NCBI RefSeq assembly: GCF_000247815.1
Contig: NC_021686.1
Coordinates: forward strand, 10,762,746 to 10,826,745
Source: Ficedula albicollis
Taxonomy: Eukaryota; Chordata; Aves; Passeriformes; Muscicapidae
DNA: 64,000 nucleotides
Direction of reading: 5' to 3'
Under the pieces are notes generated by a model. It was not told where the DNA came from. It did no database searches and was given only the letters and a program-made list of their open reading frames with translations. Below, one piece after another: positions 43,884-56,000 of this stretch (positions within the stretch are counted from its first letter, which is position 1; every line of letters begins with the position of its first letter). The position numbers were made by a program, and so were the translations under genes.

Positions 43884-44483
43884 TCAGTGATTCTTTTTGG
43901 TTGAGCTGAAACCAGAGAAACCCATCACAGCTGCCATTTCATGGTTTTCTTCGAAGGTCAAATCTTCCTCCACCTGCCTCTTCTTCTCTCTCTGCATCTT
44001 CTTCTTGTAGGCTTTGACCTTCTCCTCCTCCTCACGGAGTTCCTTCATCCTCTCCTCAAAGTCATACTCCTTCTTCTTCTCCTGCATCTTCTTCTTATTC
44101 ACCTCAAAGCGTTTCTTCACCTGCTCCAGTGTAGAGCGCTCCACCCGCATGGACATGCCCAGATTCCTCTGGTGTTTTTTGCCATTGATGTGATCCAAGA
44201 AGTTAATGGAATCTTTCACCACACAGTCACATATGTTACAGTAATACCCTCCCATCTCTGACTGAGGGGTAGTTTTGGTGATGAAAATGGTTTTGCCCAG
44301 CTTGGATTCCAGGTCCACTTTGTAGCCTCGGTGCTGCAGAAGTTCCCTTTTGACAGGCTGAGCTGGTTTGCCGTGTTTCTTTTCTCTCTCCTCTGCGAGC
44401 CACTTCTCTGCGAGTTTCTCGTATTCATCCTTGTCCCATTTCCGGCGGAAGTCCAGGTTCTTGGTGCCGCTGCCTGACGCCAT
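43884..44483 (-). CDS. ZMAT2: Intronless ZMAT2 retrocopy inside the ERV, ORF intact
   Basis: ZMAT2 is the vertebrate homologue of yeast Snu23, a nuclear C2H2 zinc-finger protein of the spliceosomal tri-snRNP/B complex. The ORF is 199 codons, the same length as ZMAT2, and reads from [20 protein letters not shown] to a [14 protein letters not shown] C-terminus. The zinc finger is complete: Cys82, Cys85, His98, His104 (C-x2-C-x12-H-x5-H). A long charged helical stretch follows at about 112-175. The normal gene has several introns and this copy has none, so it is a retrocopy. About 20 residues differ from ZMAT2 as I recall it, including Arg28 to Trp and Arg50 to Gln (CpG-decay-like), Asp53 to Gly and Val67 to Phe. 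That is many for such a conserved protein and suggests relaxed constraint. The start context (GCC ATG G) is good, but an upstream ATG precedes it. Expression is unknown; it may be a decaying pseudogene with its frame still open. Confidence 0.88.
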   Translation of the reverse strand: MASGSGTKNLDFRRKWDKDEYEKLAEKWLAEEREKKHGKPAQPVKRELLQHRGYKVDLESKLGKTIFITKTTPQSEMGGYYCNICDCVVKDSINFLDHINGKKHQRNLGMSMRVERSTLEQVKKRFEVNKKKMQEKKKEYDFEERMKELREEEEKVKAYKKKMQREKKRQVEEDLTFEENHEMAAVMGFSGFSSTKKNH

Positions 44484-44552
44484 GGCGAGTTGAGGGCCAA
44501 GTCAGCTGGTGCCGCTGCCTGACGCCATGGCGAGCTGAGGGCAAAGTCAGCA
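44463..44552 (-). repeat. 45-bp tandem duplication across the ZMAT2 start region
   Basis: Two units, 44,463-44,507 and 44,508-44,552, differ at only a few positions. Each holds GCCATGGCGTCAGGCAGCGG on the - strand, i.e. the start codon and first codons of ZMAT2, plus part of its leader. The outer ATG (44,528-44,526) opens an eight-codon ORF ending in TGA at 44,504-44,502, before the main ATG at 44,483. Confidence 0.9.
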
Positions 44553-44991
44553 TAGGAGCTGACACCCTGTTGGCCAGGGGGGTGGTGGCAGTCCGAGTGA
44601 GTGGGGACTGCAGTCCTGAAGTGATAGATGTGATTCTCTTGAGGCAGTGATCCTGCCTGGTCTTTCTCTGAAGGTCCAGCGGTGGTTCTGTAACTCCTCT
44701 GGGAATGCAGTAGGTGAGGGCTACTGTGGTGTTCCAAAACTCAGATTATATCCAGGTAGGAAATGCTTGGCTCCTCCTGCTGGGCGGAGCATCTCACAAT
44801 GGGATGATGGAATTTTATGAGTCATGCAGTGAGGCTTGATGGCCCATTAACAGAAGATTATCTCCCCGGAGGGAGTTATCAGGGGTGTGTCATATAGAAA
44901 AGGAGAAGAGATAAGAACACTGCCCCACTTGGTTTAAACAGATGGTGATAGAATACATACTTTTGGTTACATCTTACATTGTAACCTAACA
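44540..44991 (-). repeat. 5' LTR of the ERV
   Basis: The second copy of the LTR. Its inner boundary is unclear because identity with the 3' LTR is strong only up to about 44,552 and then falls off within the ZMAT2 leader. The outer end is near the CA at 44,990-44,991. In the direction of the ERV it lies immediately before the ZMAT2 start codons, so it is placed to act as their promoter. Confidence 0.82.
44812..44824 (-). promoter_or_regulatory. AP-1 site and TATA-like box in 5' LTR
   Basis: Same TGACTCA plus CATAAAAT arrangement as in the 3' LTR, about 330 bp upstream of the ZMAT2 copy start codon on the - strand. If the LTR is active, transcription would start some 25-30 bp further along and read through the ZMAT2 copy. 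Inference from motif and position. Confidence 0.45.
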
Positions 44992-45360
44992 CTGAATCAC
45001 TAAAACTTTTCGCACTTGCACACCAAGATGAGGCAGTATTTTAACAAATAACATGGCTTCAGAGAGACCCAGTTATCTATCAAATATGTCTAAACTTAAG
45101 CAGACTTGCTTGCATAGGATTTTTTTTTTCTTTGGCAAGCCTGATTTTTAGAGAGATTCATTACTGAAACACTTAACAGATGTTAGGTTTATGGAATAAT
45201 GCATTGAAATTCAGCTGTGGGTAAGAGACTGTCCTTAGGAGAAGTCTACAGGAATACTTCTATTTTGTTTTTTTTTTTTTCTTAATTGAGTTTGGTAATA
45301 GCTTTAAACTGTGATAAGACAGAAAGTAGACACTTGTCAAAACTCTGGCATCTTTCTCTG

Positions 45361-45440
45361 GGTTTTTGTTTGGTTTTTTGTTTTGTTTGGGTTTGGTTTG
45401 GTTTTTTCATTTTTGTTTTTGTTTTATTTGTGGTTTTCTT
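45361..45440. repeat. T/G-rich simple repeat
   Basis: Irregular GTTTT and GGTTT units on the + strand, within the probable SMURF1 3' UTR just beyond the ERV. A hydrophobic open frame over it is a low-complexity artefact. Confidence 0.6.
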
Positions 45441-45780
45441 TTTGCCATTGACAACAATTCTTGTGATTTGTTGTCAGGAGTCTCATTGGAGGTGTCAAAT
45501 TGTACCATATTATGAGATTTGCACAGGGTGGCTAAAGATGCTCATCCTGCAGGACTGTACAGGACAGGCATGTTCAGCCCCGTGTTCTGTAGGGATCTTT
45601 TGGCACTTGGAGACCAGTTTCTGCAGTTCTGGTTGTTGGGATGTGCAGCAGCTGGCAGACAGCATCTCTACAGTCCTGGGCTGAGTAGCAGAGTCCCCAT
45701 AACCCTGGATTTTCCAAATTGCTTTGAAGTCAAAGCTGTTCATAGAGTGTATTTAAACTTTTCAGAACGTTTGAATGTGC

Positions 45781-45786
45781 AATAAA
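45781..45786 (+). terminator. SMURF1: Candidate proximal polyA signal of SMURF1
   Basis: First AATAAA seen downstream of the SMURF1 stop on the + strand. It lies beyond the ERV, so even this site would include the ERV in the transcript. Use is not shown. Confidence 0.35.
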
Positions 45787-47298
45787 CCAGTCAGATAGGA
45801 AAAATGCAAAATGGATTATTGCCCAAAAGCTTTGCATGCAGTCTCATGTGGATTTTTCCCTAAAAAAAAGTGTTAAAAATAAATCCCAAACCCAGATACT
45901 AAAGCCCACCCATAATAAAAATCCTGTCACACCTGCAGCACAACTGGCTCAGTACAAACCAAGCGAGGTGAAGGGAAAGGCCCCTGATATGGAGATCTAT
46001 AAGTCAAGTAGCTTTATGTCAATGACTCAGTTGACATATGATAGTTCCTAATGTCTTTGCTAGGTCAGTGTTTTATTGAATGCACAAAATAAGAATAGGC
46101 AAGGATTGTTGTTTCGAAAAGTCCGTCTGTTTTTTGCTGTATTTAAAAGCCCTTGTCAAGGTACCTCCTCCATGCTGACAGTAACGAGAATAGGGCACTG
46201 TCTTTTAAATTATTTCAGTTCTCTTTTCAACAGCTTCACCACCTCTCCCGTTGTATTGTATTTGCAATTTTGTGCCACTTCAGTGATGACAGAGACATTT
46301 TTTGTCTAGTTCTGTACGTACATTTGAGGCAGGCCTTAAAGCTGGTTGGGTGGATGGAGGAACAGCAAGAAGCGAGGCAGAATGGCTTTGGAGCCATGGC
46401 CTGTTCTTCGTGAGCCCAGTTCCAAGGCCAGGGAAGGACAAAATGCCAACAGGAGTTAGCATGACTTGAGCCAGTGGCTGTCAGTGGTCTGGGATAACCT
46501 CAGCTGTCTGAATTTGTGCGTCCATTCCCACTCGGTCTGCCAGCACTTGAACTTGGTTGTTTCTTCTCAAACTTGCCCAAAGAATACCATGGAGTCCCGT
46601 GTTCATGTTGTCATTCCACATTCCACCGTGTGCGCGGATACTCTTGGATCTGACCCGAAGGAAATACAAGGTACAGCGTGTCTGTCGTTCCTGTCCCACG
46701 GCAAACCCCGTCAGCAGTGCCCTGCCACTGCTCCTCTGCCTCTACTCTACGCTCAGGGATGTAGGAAACCACCACTCTGCTCGTGTGTTCCGCCGGGAAG
46801 AAGTGAGACTGTAGGATGGGTGTGAGAGTTCACTTGGGCATTATGTTAGACAAGACCCTGCTCCAAAAAGGCTGCTGGGAGCTCCAGACGGTGCCATCAG
46901 CGCTCGCTCAGCAGTTTGTCCTCAGTTCAAGTCGAGGTGGTTGTAAAATCCAACAGATTTTGTAAATTACTGATCCAGCCACTGGGCCCTCTGGAGCCAG
47001 TGCCCAGGTTCGGGGCCGTGTGGCACAGCAAATTCCCAGAAACGCAGTATGGATCTGGTTTTAATCTGTTAATTTTTTTTTTGTTGTTGTTATTCCTCAA
47101 CCACTTTATAATGTATTTTTTTAATTTATTATTTTGTAATGTCATGTTTAAGTATTGCTGCTATCCTTGTTATTCTTCCCACTGTTTTTATTGCAGATTT
47201 ATTTTGTGGAAGTTGTACACTAATGTTTCATTTTATGTCTAAATCAAAGTATTTAAAGAAATACTAGTTCTATTTAATGTGGTTATGGAACCAGCTGG

Positions 47299-47367
47299 AA
47301 TAAACAGTGATTGTATAGTAGGCTGGACCCAGGAGGTCATGTTCATTTTTGTTACATATGCAATAAA
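47299..47367 (+). terminator. SMURF1: Candidate distal polyA signals of SMURF1
   Basis: AATAAA at 47,299-47,304 and again at 47,362-47,367, the latter followed about 30-45 bases later by a T- and G-rich stretch (CTGTTTTGTTTTTTAC). This is the usual arrangement of a vertebrate cleavage site and the best end for the SMURF1 transcript. Inferred from motif only. Confidence 0.5.
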
Positions 47368-47390
47368 CTCACAACTTTAAACTCTTGGTA

Positions 47391-48348
47391 GTCACTGTTT
47401 TGTTTTTTACAATATTTATGAGAATCAGAGGAAAAGAGTGGAAAAAGTATTGAAATGCAAGTGATTTAACAGATCTAGATGAAATTTCTCCTCTGCAAGG
47501 AGAACACTTTGTTTCATTAATTCATCTTAATTTTTTCCCTTCTTACCTCATTATTTGTCCTGATATTTTTCCAAAGCCTCAGTTTGCAGAAAGAAATTAT
47601 AATCCCCCCCTTAATGAAAACTGGAGAAAGATTTACTAATGTTGATGAATTCTTGCTTTCTTGTTTGTTTTTTTTTTTCCTAATTACTGCTGCTTTGCAA
47701 GTGGAGGAGGATAGGAGCAAGTCCGAGGATGGTGCTCAGTCTTGATGTGCTGCAGCAGTGCCTTCCCTCCCTGATGCTGAAAACTGGGGTTTCTGCTGGC
47801 CATCGTTTGGTTTAATAAATAAATAAAAAAGGAGGGAGCACAAATAAAATGCTTTTTATTCTTTGAGTAATTTCACAATGTGAACAAATGACCAGGGAGC
47901 TGCTGTTGCCCACTCCTCGTGTCAGCCAGTGGCAGGGACTGAACAATTTTATTACCTGGAGCAGGAATTCGTGCCAGTCCTCCAGTGCTATGTCAAACAC
48001 TGGCACTGCTGTTTTCTTTCATAACTACTTTTTGTGAAGTTTTCCTGATTTCTGCTTTCCTTTTGGTGCTAAGAGAGAGGAGGATCCCTGTAGCCTGCTC
48101 CAGGTGTGGGCTGTGCTGTAGTGGGGCTGCTCCAGTACTTCTCTACCACGTGAACCTCTTGAAAAGGCAATTAAAATTTCCTCATTTCTCTTAGGAAATC
48201 TTGCGGAGCTCAATGGATCTGGTAGCTTGGCCAGTCACTTAAATCCCTCAAGTTCAATTTTCCACTCTTCCTGCAGGACATCCCCCGCTGCAAACGCAGT
48301 GTCCCTGTCACTCGCCTGATCCCCCCCCCCCGAGCACCCCGGGCTGCG
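47391..48348. other. Intergenic stretch between SMURF1 end and CpG island
   Basis: No supported gene. It has overlapping AATAAA motifs near 47,815-47,830 on the + strand and AATAAA on the - strand near 47,855, which could be an alternative SMURF1 end or chance AT-rich sequence. From about 48,290 C-runs begin (11 C starting at 48,321, then a short mixed block). The long frame crossing the poly-C tract on the - strand is an artefact encoding polyglycine. Confidence 0.55.
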
Positions 48349-50060
<1,712 letters not shown>

Positions 50061-53000
50061 TGTGAAAGATTGTTCTCTTCTGACCCCTGCTCAGTGTGGG
50101 AGCACTCGATGCCATTGGGACATCTCGACATTTCAGGCATCTGCTGTGGGAGCCGCTGCAGGAAGGAAACCCCAAACACAGCTGTCCTCGGAGCTGAAGG
50201 ATCAGTGTAAGAGATACTCCTCTTCTTTCCCTTCTTTATTGATCCAAGTGCCGGCCCGGCATGGTAGACAGAGCACAGCCTGGAAGTGTTAATGTACACT
50301 GCGTTTATGTAAGGAGTTTTTCTGCCCCTGGAGCTGACCTTCCCCTGATGGCTGAAGGCAGGTGGGGATCCCACCGAAGTCTTCTGGGGCTGAAGAGCTC
50401 TAGTGTGTATGTGTGAAGAGAGGAGTGTGAGCTTGCCCAGGGCAGTGCTTTGGGGTGGGCAAAATGTAGATTGGCTTAAAGAACCATCCCATGGATCCCT
50501 GGCTTGGCAGCTGTGCTGGCTGGAGCCCTGGGTGGATAACGGCTGCTTGCACCTGTGAGCCCAGCCCAGGAGGTTTTTCCTTTCATCTCACCTGTGCTTT
50601 ATCCCCTGGAGTGATGTCTTTGAGTGTCCTCCAATACCTTACCTTAGAATCTTACTGACAGATGCTTAAAATAGTTTTCATACTAATAAGTTTAGTCGTT
50701 GATGTTTCTATTCAGATTCTTATGGTTTCGTCACTGTCCTGAGACCTCTGATGCTTTGAAAGAGAAAAGCTGATGTTGCTGCTGTGCACTTTTATTTCCA
50801 CAATCCAGGCATGATGCTGAGGGACTAAAGCTTGATGTCCATGTGCTTTTCAGAGCATTCCCTCTTCTGTTCCTTGGAACAGCAGGCTCTTGCTTTGCTT
50901 CAGGAAGTAGTTCTACAGGGAATCTCTCAGTGCCTTGGTGGCTGAGAGGCACAGCCAGTCCTGTTCCTAAGACTTATGGGCAGATCTCTGTTTCTTTACT
51001 CTGTCTCTGTGGAGGTTGATTCCTCTTTCTTAACAATTTTGCTCTCCTACCTGATAAACTTTGGAGCTGTTGCAGGTTTCCAGTGGTAGGTGGAGGGAAA
51101 GGCAGGCATTTAGACTGGCCTTTTCATGCTCAGCTATGGTAGCCTCTCCTGCTGTCAGAGGGGATGGCATGAGGATTTTTCCTCCAGCAACCTGTTTGGA
51201 AGTTGAGGCAGAAAATCTGACACCAATCATTCTGCAGACTGAAATCTTGAGCAGGTTCTGGTGCATCTCTGAACAGGTACAGGGCTATAGGAATGTGCAG
51301 CTCAAACCATATGATAGAACCCATAGAAGGATTCCGGGGACAGCTTTTAATTCCAAAACTGTGGGATTTACGGCTTTAATGTGTGCTTTTAATTTCTAGG
51401 ATGAATGCTGTGCAAAAATTCCACTGTCTTACATCAGGCCTTCTACAATTGTAAAAACGTTAATAGATTTCATGTGCTGGGTGTCTTTGTGGTGTGACTG
51501 GATGTTAATAAACAATCATCTTGACAGGAGTTTGTGCCTGGAACACCAAGACTTGGGAAGGGACTCAGACAGATTTCCTGAAGATCTGTAGACATTCAGC
51601 CTGCTTGGAGATGCTGCATTGTGGTAACAGGCTTTCTTCCATCTCTTTTTCTTGCTTCCTAGGATGTTTTCCTTCTGGTTGGCCTGGCTGCAGGCAGTCA
51701 GGGTGTGAGCAACAGTTCCTAGAAGAACACTTGGGGCAGGTGTTACTGGTGATAAGGTGTAGTCTGGATTCCAGAAGGGTGCTGGCAGCCTGTTCCTGGG
51801 CCAGGGTTTCAGGAGCTGCCTCGGAAGTCCAAATTCCGGGGTAGACCAATGCTTTGTCTGACTGAGAATGCAGTGGGCGTTCCCGCCTCTGGAGAGACTT
51901 GTGCTTTGAAATTGGACACAAATCACTGAAAAGTCCTGTGGCAAGAATAGGTGGGGCAATCGCACAGTTCCGGTCCGGCGCAGCTGGAGAGAGACAGGAA
52001 GCATATCCCAGGGGCCAGGAGCTGATTAACAACCTGGAGTAGCACAAACCCAAGTGCAAGAGACGTGGAGCCCTTCAGGTGTTGTTTAGTGCCTGCTGGA
52101 AGAAGCTCCCATTCATTAATTTGGAATGGGTGTCTTATTTTTATTTATATCTTTCTAAAGCCATTGTGAGTGGTTTACTGTGTCTGAGCGCCGACGGTGC
52201 TGGGTATTGGGGCTTGCCACTGGCTGCATTTTTTCTGGGACAGTCAGAACTGCACCACTAATTCCTCTCATTGGAAATTTGGGGTTGTTTTTTTGTTTTT
52301 GTTGGTTTTTTTGCAGATGGATTTGATCTGGAGCTATTTTAAGACTCCCTTTAAATTATTGAATTTGGACATCATTGTAGCTGCTTAAAGACGAGGCATT
52401 AATAGTCTCCAAAGCCTGTGTGTGCGCTGAAGTGATGGTGGGGTTTCAAGCTGCTTCATGTAACTGGGATTACTCTCAGTAGAATCTATCCCAGTGGGAT
52501 AGGTGCCTTTTTAAATACAGCAGAAGGTGTGAAGCACACAGCTGCCTGGGGACAGCAGCTGTCTCCCAGTAGCAGCCCAGGAGAAAAGGTCATTTGTGTG
52601 CAGGCTGAGAGTTCCTGTGTTTGAAATGGAGCTGGATAATGGGCTGCTCAACAATACTCTGGAATAGTTTTGTTTTTAAGCAGTTACTGGAAGTGGGAAA
52701 TCTGGAACATCAGGGAGGGGTAGGCAGAGAAAACAGGAAAAAGAGGGGGAAAAAAAGCCGCTTAGCAGTGTCCTGGTGGCTCAATAAGTTATACTTGCCA
52801 AAGCACTAAGATGAGAGATAATAAGGAGTGTCTCATTGAGCTGGGATAATCTCATTCTCAGCAGCCTTCATGTCAGTTTTATAGAATTTCAGGTTTATTT
52901 TGGACTATCTCAGGAGTGATGTTTTTCCTCTGGGTCGGTGCTTAAGTGCTTGCAGTGGTTTTAAATTCCTAACGATCCTTGAGAAAGTTTAATTCCTGAG

Positions 53001-56000
53001 GATGGGAAATTATATTTCTGAATGACACCTCTCTCCTAATTACCAACCCTGCTGTGGTTCCCTCCCTGCATTCATGAGAGGAACTGTCAGTGCCTGATTA
53101 AGTGGGAAAAAGCATTGGGCTTTAGGGAAAGATTTCACTGTGGGGCAGCTGCTACCCTGAGCCACGATGTAACCTCGCACTGTTCCTGGCCCAGGTCAGT
53201 GGGAATTTATATGTGTGCTTTTCTCTCTGGCTTTAGGGAGCCCCACTCCTGTGCTGATGCTGGTGATGCCCAGCTGCTCCCAGGGTGAATTTTGGAGGCT
53301 GTGATTGCCCCTTGTAAAGAGAAGCAAAGTTGATGAGCTGAAATAAAACTGGGAGTGTCTGTGGGTGTCAGGGTGACCTGAAATGTTTTCAGTCCTCGAA
53401 GGCCAAATGTGGCATTGTTCACCCTCAGCCTGCTCTCCCCTGCAGGGAGACCAAGCTACTGTTTGCATTATTCAGAGAAACATTTGGATGGGATCTGTAG
53501 AGGCATCACGTGATGCTGCTCTGCAGTACAAGGTGGCTGAGGTCTGTGCTAGCTGGAATCCCTTTTTGGGTGAATATAAGAATGAAAAATGGCCTCAAGT
53601 AGTACATTTTGTCCAAAGCACTCCTTGCATAAGGCTCCTGTACTGTTTTATCCATAGTGACATGCTCTTACCAAGCTGTGGGCACTGCTCCTGTTATTCC
53701 TTGCAGGAAAGCAGGCAGGGGTTGCCTTCTTGCAGCCCTTGCAAAACCAGAGTGAGGAACAGATTTGCACTTCTTCCAAATCCCATCCCAAAGACATGAT
53801 GCATTTCTGTGTGATGGAGGGGGAAGGAAAACCTCTCCCTGATGCTTCTTGTAGATAATTTTTGCTTGAAGGCCAGGCTTGGAAGGAGCACTGGCCCATG
53901 TATCCCTGGCAAGTACAAGCTCTGTTGGGCAAACACATTTCAGGAGGTTTGCAGAGGAAAGGCACAGCAGTGCTGACAGCTCCCTGCAGCACAGCCACGA
54001 TGCTGCTGAGGGCTTTCCTCCTCTCCCTGCTCTGCTGTCATGTGCTGAAATGCAATTTGAGGGAGATGACAGCAGCAGCATAATGGGGAGGCAGGAAAAG
54101 CAGCTCTTTTTTTCTTTCAGGAAACCAGCAGGGTAGGGCGTTTAATGCCTCCCATGCTACTGGGATTTCCAGCTATGGATGAGCAAGACCTGGGAGCAGT
54201 AGCTTGGCTAATGTAAATAGTTCTCTGTAGATTGTTAAAGCAGAATCCTTTTGTAGTGGAGCAGGCTTCATTGTGTATCAACTGGGAGGTGCCCTTGGAT
54301 CTGCCAGGACTAGCACAGACCAGCTCCCAATGGCTGGAACACACCTCTGCCTTGGACACAGTGTCTGGATAGTGCTCCTCAGCTTGATGGGTTTGTGTTT
54401 ATTTAGCAGTTTGTGGCTGGTTTTACTGGCTCTCCAGCCCTGGTGGTTAAATAATTTGTCTGATATTGCAACACCCAGGAAGAGAATTTCTGTTCTGCTG
54501 TGAGGACTCACCCGGTGTTGGACACGAGTGTGTTGACTGAGGGTGGGCACAGGATTCACTGTCTGTCCTTAGCAACCACTTTGAGTGCAGCATGTGTAAC
54601 CTCCTGGCTGTGGCCTGTGGTGGTTTTTGTAGTCCTGTGTCTGTGCAATGTTTGTTTGCCTTGGGATTAGTGGGTACTGTACAGTTTCGTTAATCTGCAG
54701 GGCTATGGATGGGAGAATTAACGTGCAGCTCTTTTTTCCTCGCTTTTTAGCTCATAATTCATTCATTTGTGAGCTTTAGTAGTCTCAGAAGGGATTCATG
54801 CTGGATGTGGAGCATCTCTAAATCCAGCCACCATCTAATTTCATTTTCTGTTCAGATATAGTAATACTTACCTTAAATGCAGCCACTTTGCTTTTCTGCT
54901 ACTTTAGCACACTCAAACTCCACAGTGGCCATTGCCACGTGACATGGATGAAGTCAGGCTGGACAACTGTCATGAGCCTGGAAGGCTGCCCTGGGTTTTC
55001 ACTGCTGAGAGTTTGCTGGGCTGGAATTGGCCACAAGGCTACACGTGGCTATAAACAAAACTAAACCCAGTTTTCCAAAGGCTGTTGCTGGCTGGCTGGA
55101 AAATCTTTTAATAAGTGGTCGTCCTTGGTGCTGGAGCAGTAAGGAGGTAGTTGCTGTTCTTCCTTGGCAATGCTCTTCCTGCAGCAGCTGTTGGGTGCAA
55201 GAGGCAGCTTATTTTTTATTCTTTCCAGCAGAAATTTGTGCAGAGCATGGATTTGTTGCTCAGGTGTTGGCACCTGTCTTACAAGGTTTCTATTTAAACC
55301 CTTAATTGATTGTGTAAAATCATCTTTCAAAGTACCTGACCTTGCAGTAGAAGCACGTGTAATTTGAGTGTAGGGATAGGCTGTGGCTGTATCAGCTTAA
55401 GCTGCAGTTTAAGATCTTCCCCCTTCTTGCAATTTATTTTACCACCTTAATTCTGTTCTCCCAGTTCCACCATGCTGGATATGTGGAGGGTATCTGATCT
55501 GAATCCTACAAAAACATTTTCCAGGGCATTTCCTTTCAAAGCTGTAAGAAATGCTGGAGGAGCTCAGCGTGAGATGAGGAAACAAGCTGTGGTATGGGTA
55601 CATGTCTCTCCTTAACAGGTATTGAAATGAAACCCTTCAGAACATGAAGCCACAGCTTCTGGCCACTGACCTTTGGAGTTGTGGCAAGTGCAGATGCTTA
55701 ATGTGGCCCTAAAAAGGGCATGACTTTTGTAACCAGGATATGTGACCTGTGAAGTCATTATTTTTGGAAGTCACTCACTCTGGGATGTTTGACACCTAGA
55801 AGGGTTGGTGGCAGGCTTTTAAGTCAATAGTTCTGAAACTGCTGTGCAGATTGACAGAGACCTCCTTTTTGCCAAGGTGGGCTGCTGCAGTAAGTCAGGT
55901 GTGCCACCTCAAGGTCAGGCCTCAGCTTTTGTGTTGTCAGCAGCTTTGTGAATGAGGTGAGGTGTGCTCTGCTTGAAAGCAAGGTTTTTTCTTGGTAAGT

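Larger units (their letters stand above)
42070..44991 (-). mobile_element. Endogenous retrovirus with two LTRs carrying a captured ZMAT2 cDNA
   Basis: On the - strand the order is 5' LTR (about 44,540-44,991), ZMAT2 coding copy (44,483-43,884) and its 3' UTR, a pol/integrase remnant (about 43,520-42,777), about 230 bp of non-coding sequence, and the 3' LTR (42,548-42,070). No gag, protease, reverse transcriptase or envelope was recognised. No primer-binding site separates the 5' LTR from the host insert, and no clear polypurine tract precedes the 3' LTR. The absence of env between integrase and LTR would fit an ERV-L-like element, but the class is an inference. The LTRs differ by several percent plus indels, so the insertion is not recent. 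Flanking target duplication is unresolved: GAATCA occurs at 42,075 and 44,994, but not flush with the TG/CA ends. It lies antisense inside the probable SMURF1 3' UTR. Confidence 0.85.
40692..47390 (+). other. SMURF1: Probable SMURF1 3' UTR, interrupted by an antisense ERV
   Basis: From the TGA to about 47,390 no separate gene is seen on the + strand. Reading by eye, no AATAAA occurs between the stop and 45,781; an ATTAAA at 41,820 is the only earlier variant noted. AATAAA motifs occur at 45,781, 47,299 and 47,362, and the last is followed by a T/G-rich stretch typical of a cleavage region. Removing the 2.9-kb ERV leaves about 3.8 kb, similar to the long 3' UTR of mammalian SMURF1. The extent is inferred; RNA reads would settle which site is used and whether transcripts run through the ERV. 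Confidence 0.6.

Noticed and set aside
44216..44737. 173-codon - strand frame crossing the LTR and the ZMAT2 start
   Set aside because: It is a shifted frame over the LTR and ZMAT2; the real ZMAT2 frame is 44,483-43,884.
42075..44999. GAATCA as a 6-bp target duplication of the ERV
   Set aside because: The hexamer occurs near both outer edges but not flush with the TG/CA ends, so it may be chance; left unresolved.
50084..50208. Possible second exon of the CpG-island gene
   Set aside because: Acceptor-like CTGCTCAG and donor-like GTGTAAG exist, but the frame from the ATG at 49,381 meets a stop at the end and no protein is recognised.
51516..52059. Two overlapping - strand frames of 162 and 164 codons
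   Set aside because: They overlap each other in different frames and show no recognisable domain. The stretch could be an old repeat, but I could not identify one.
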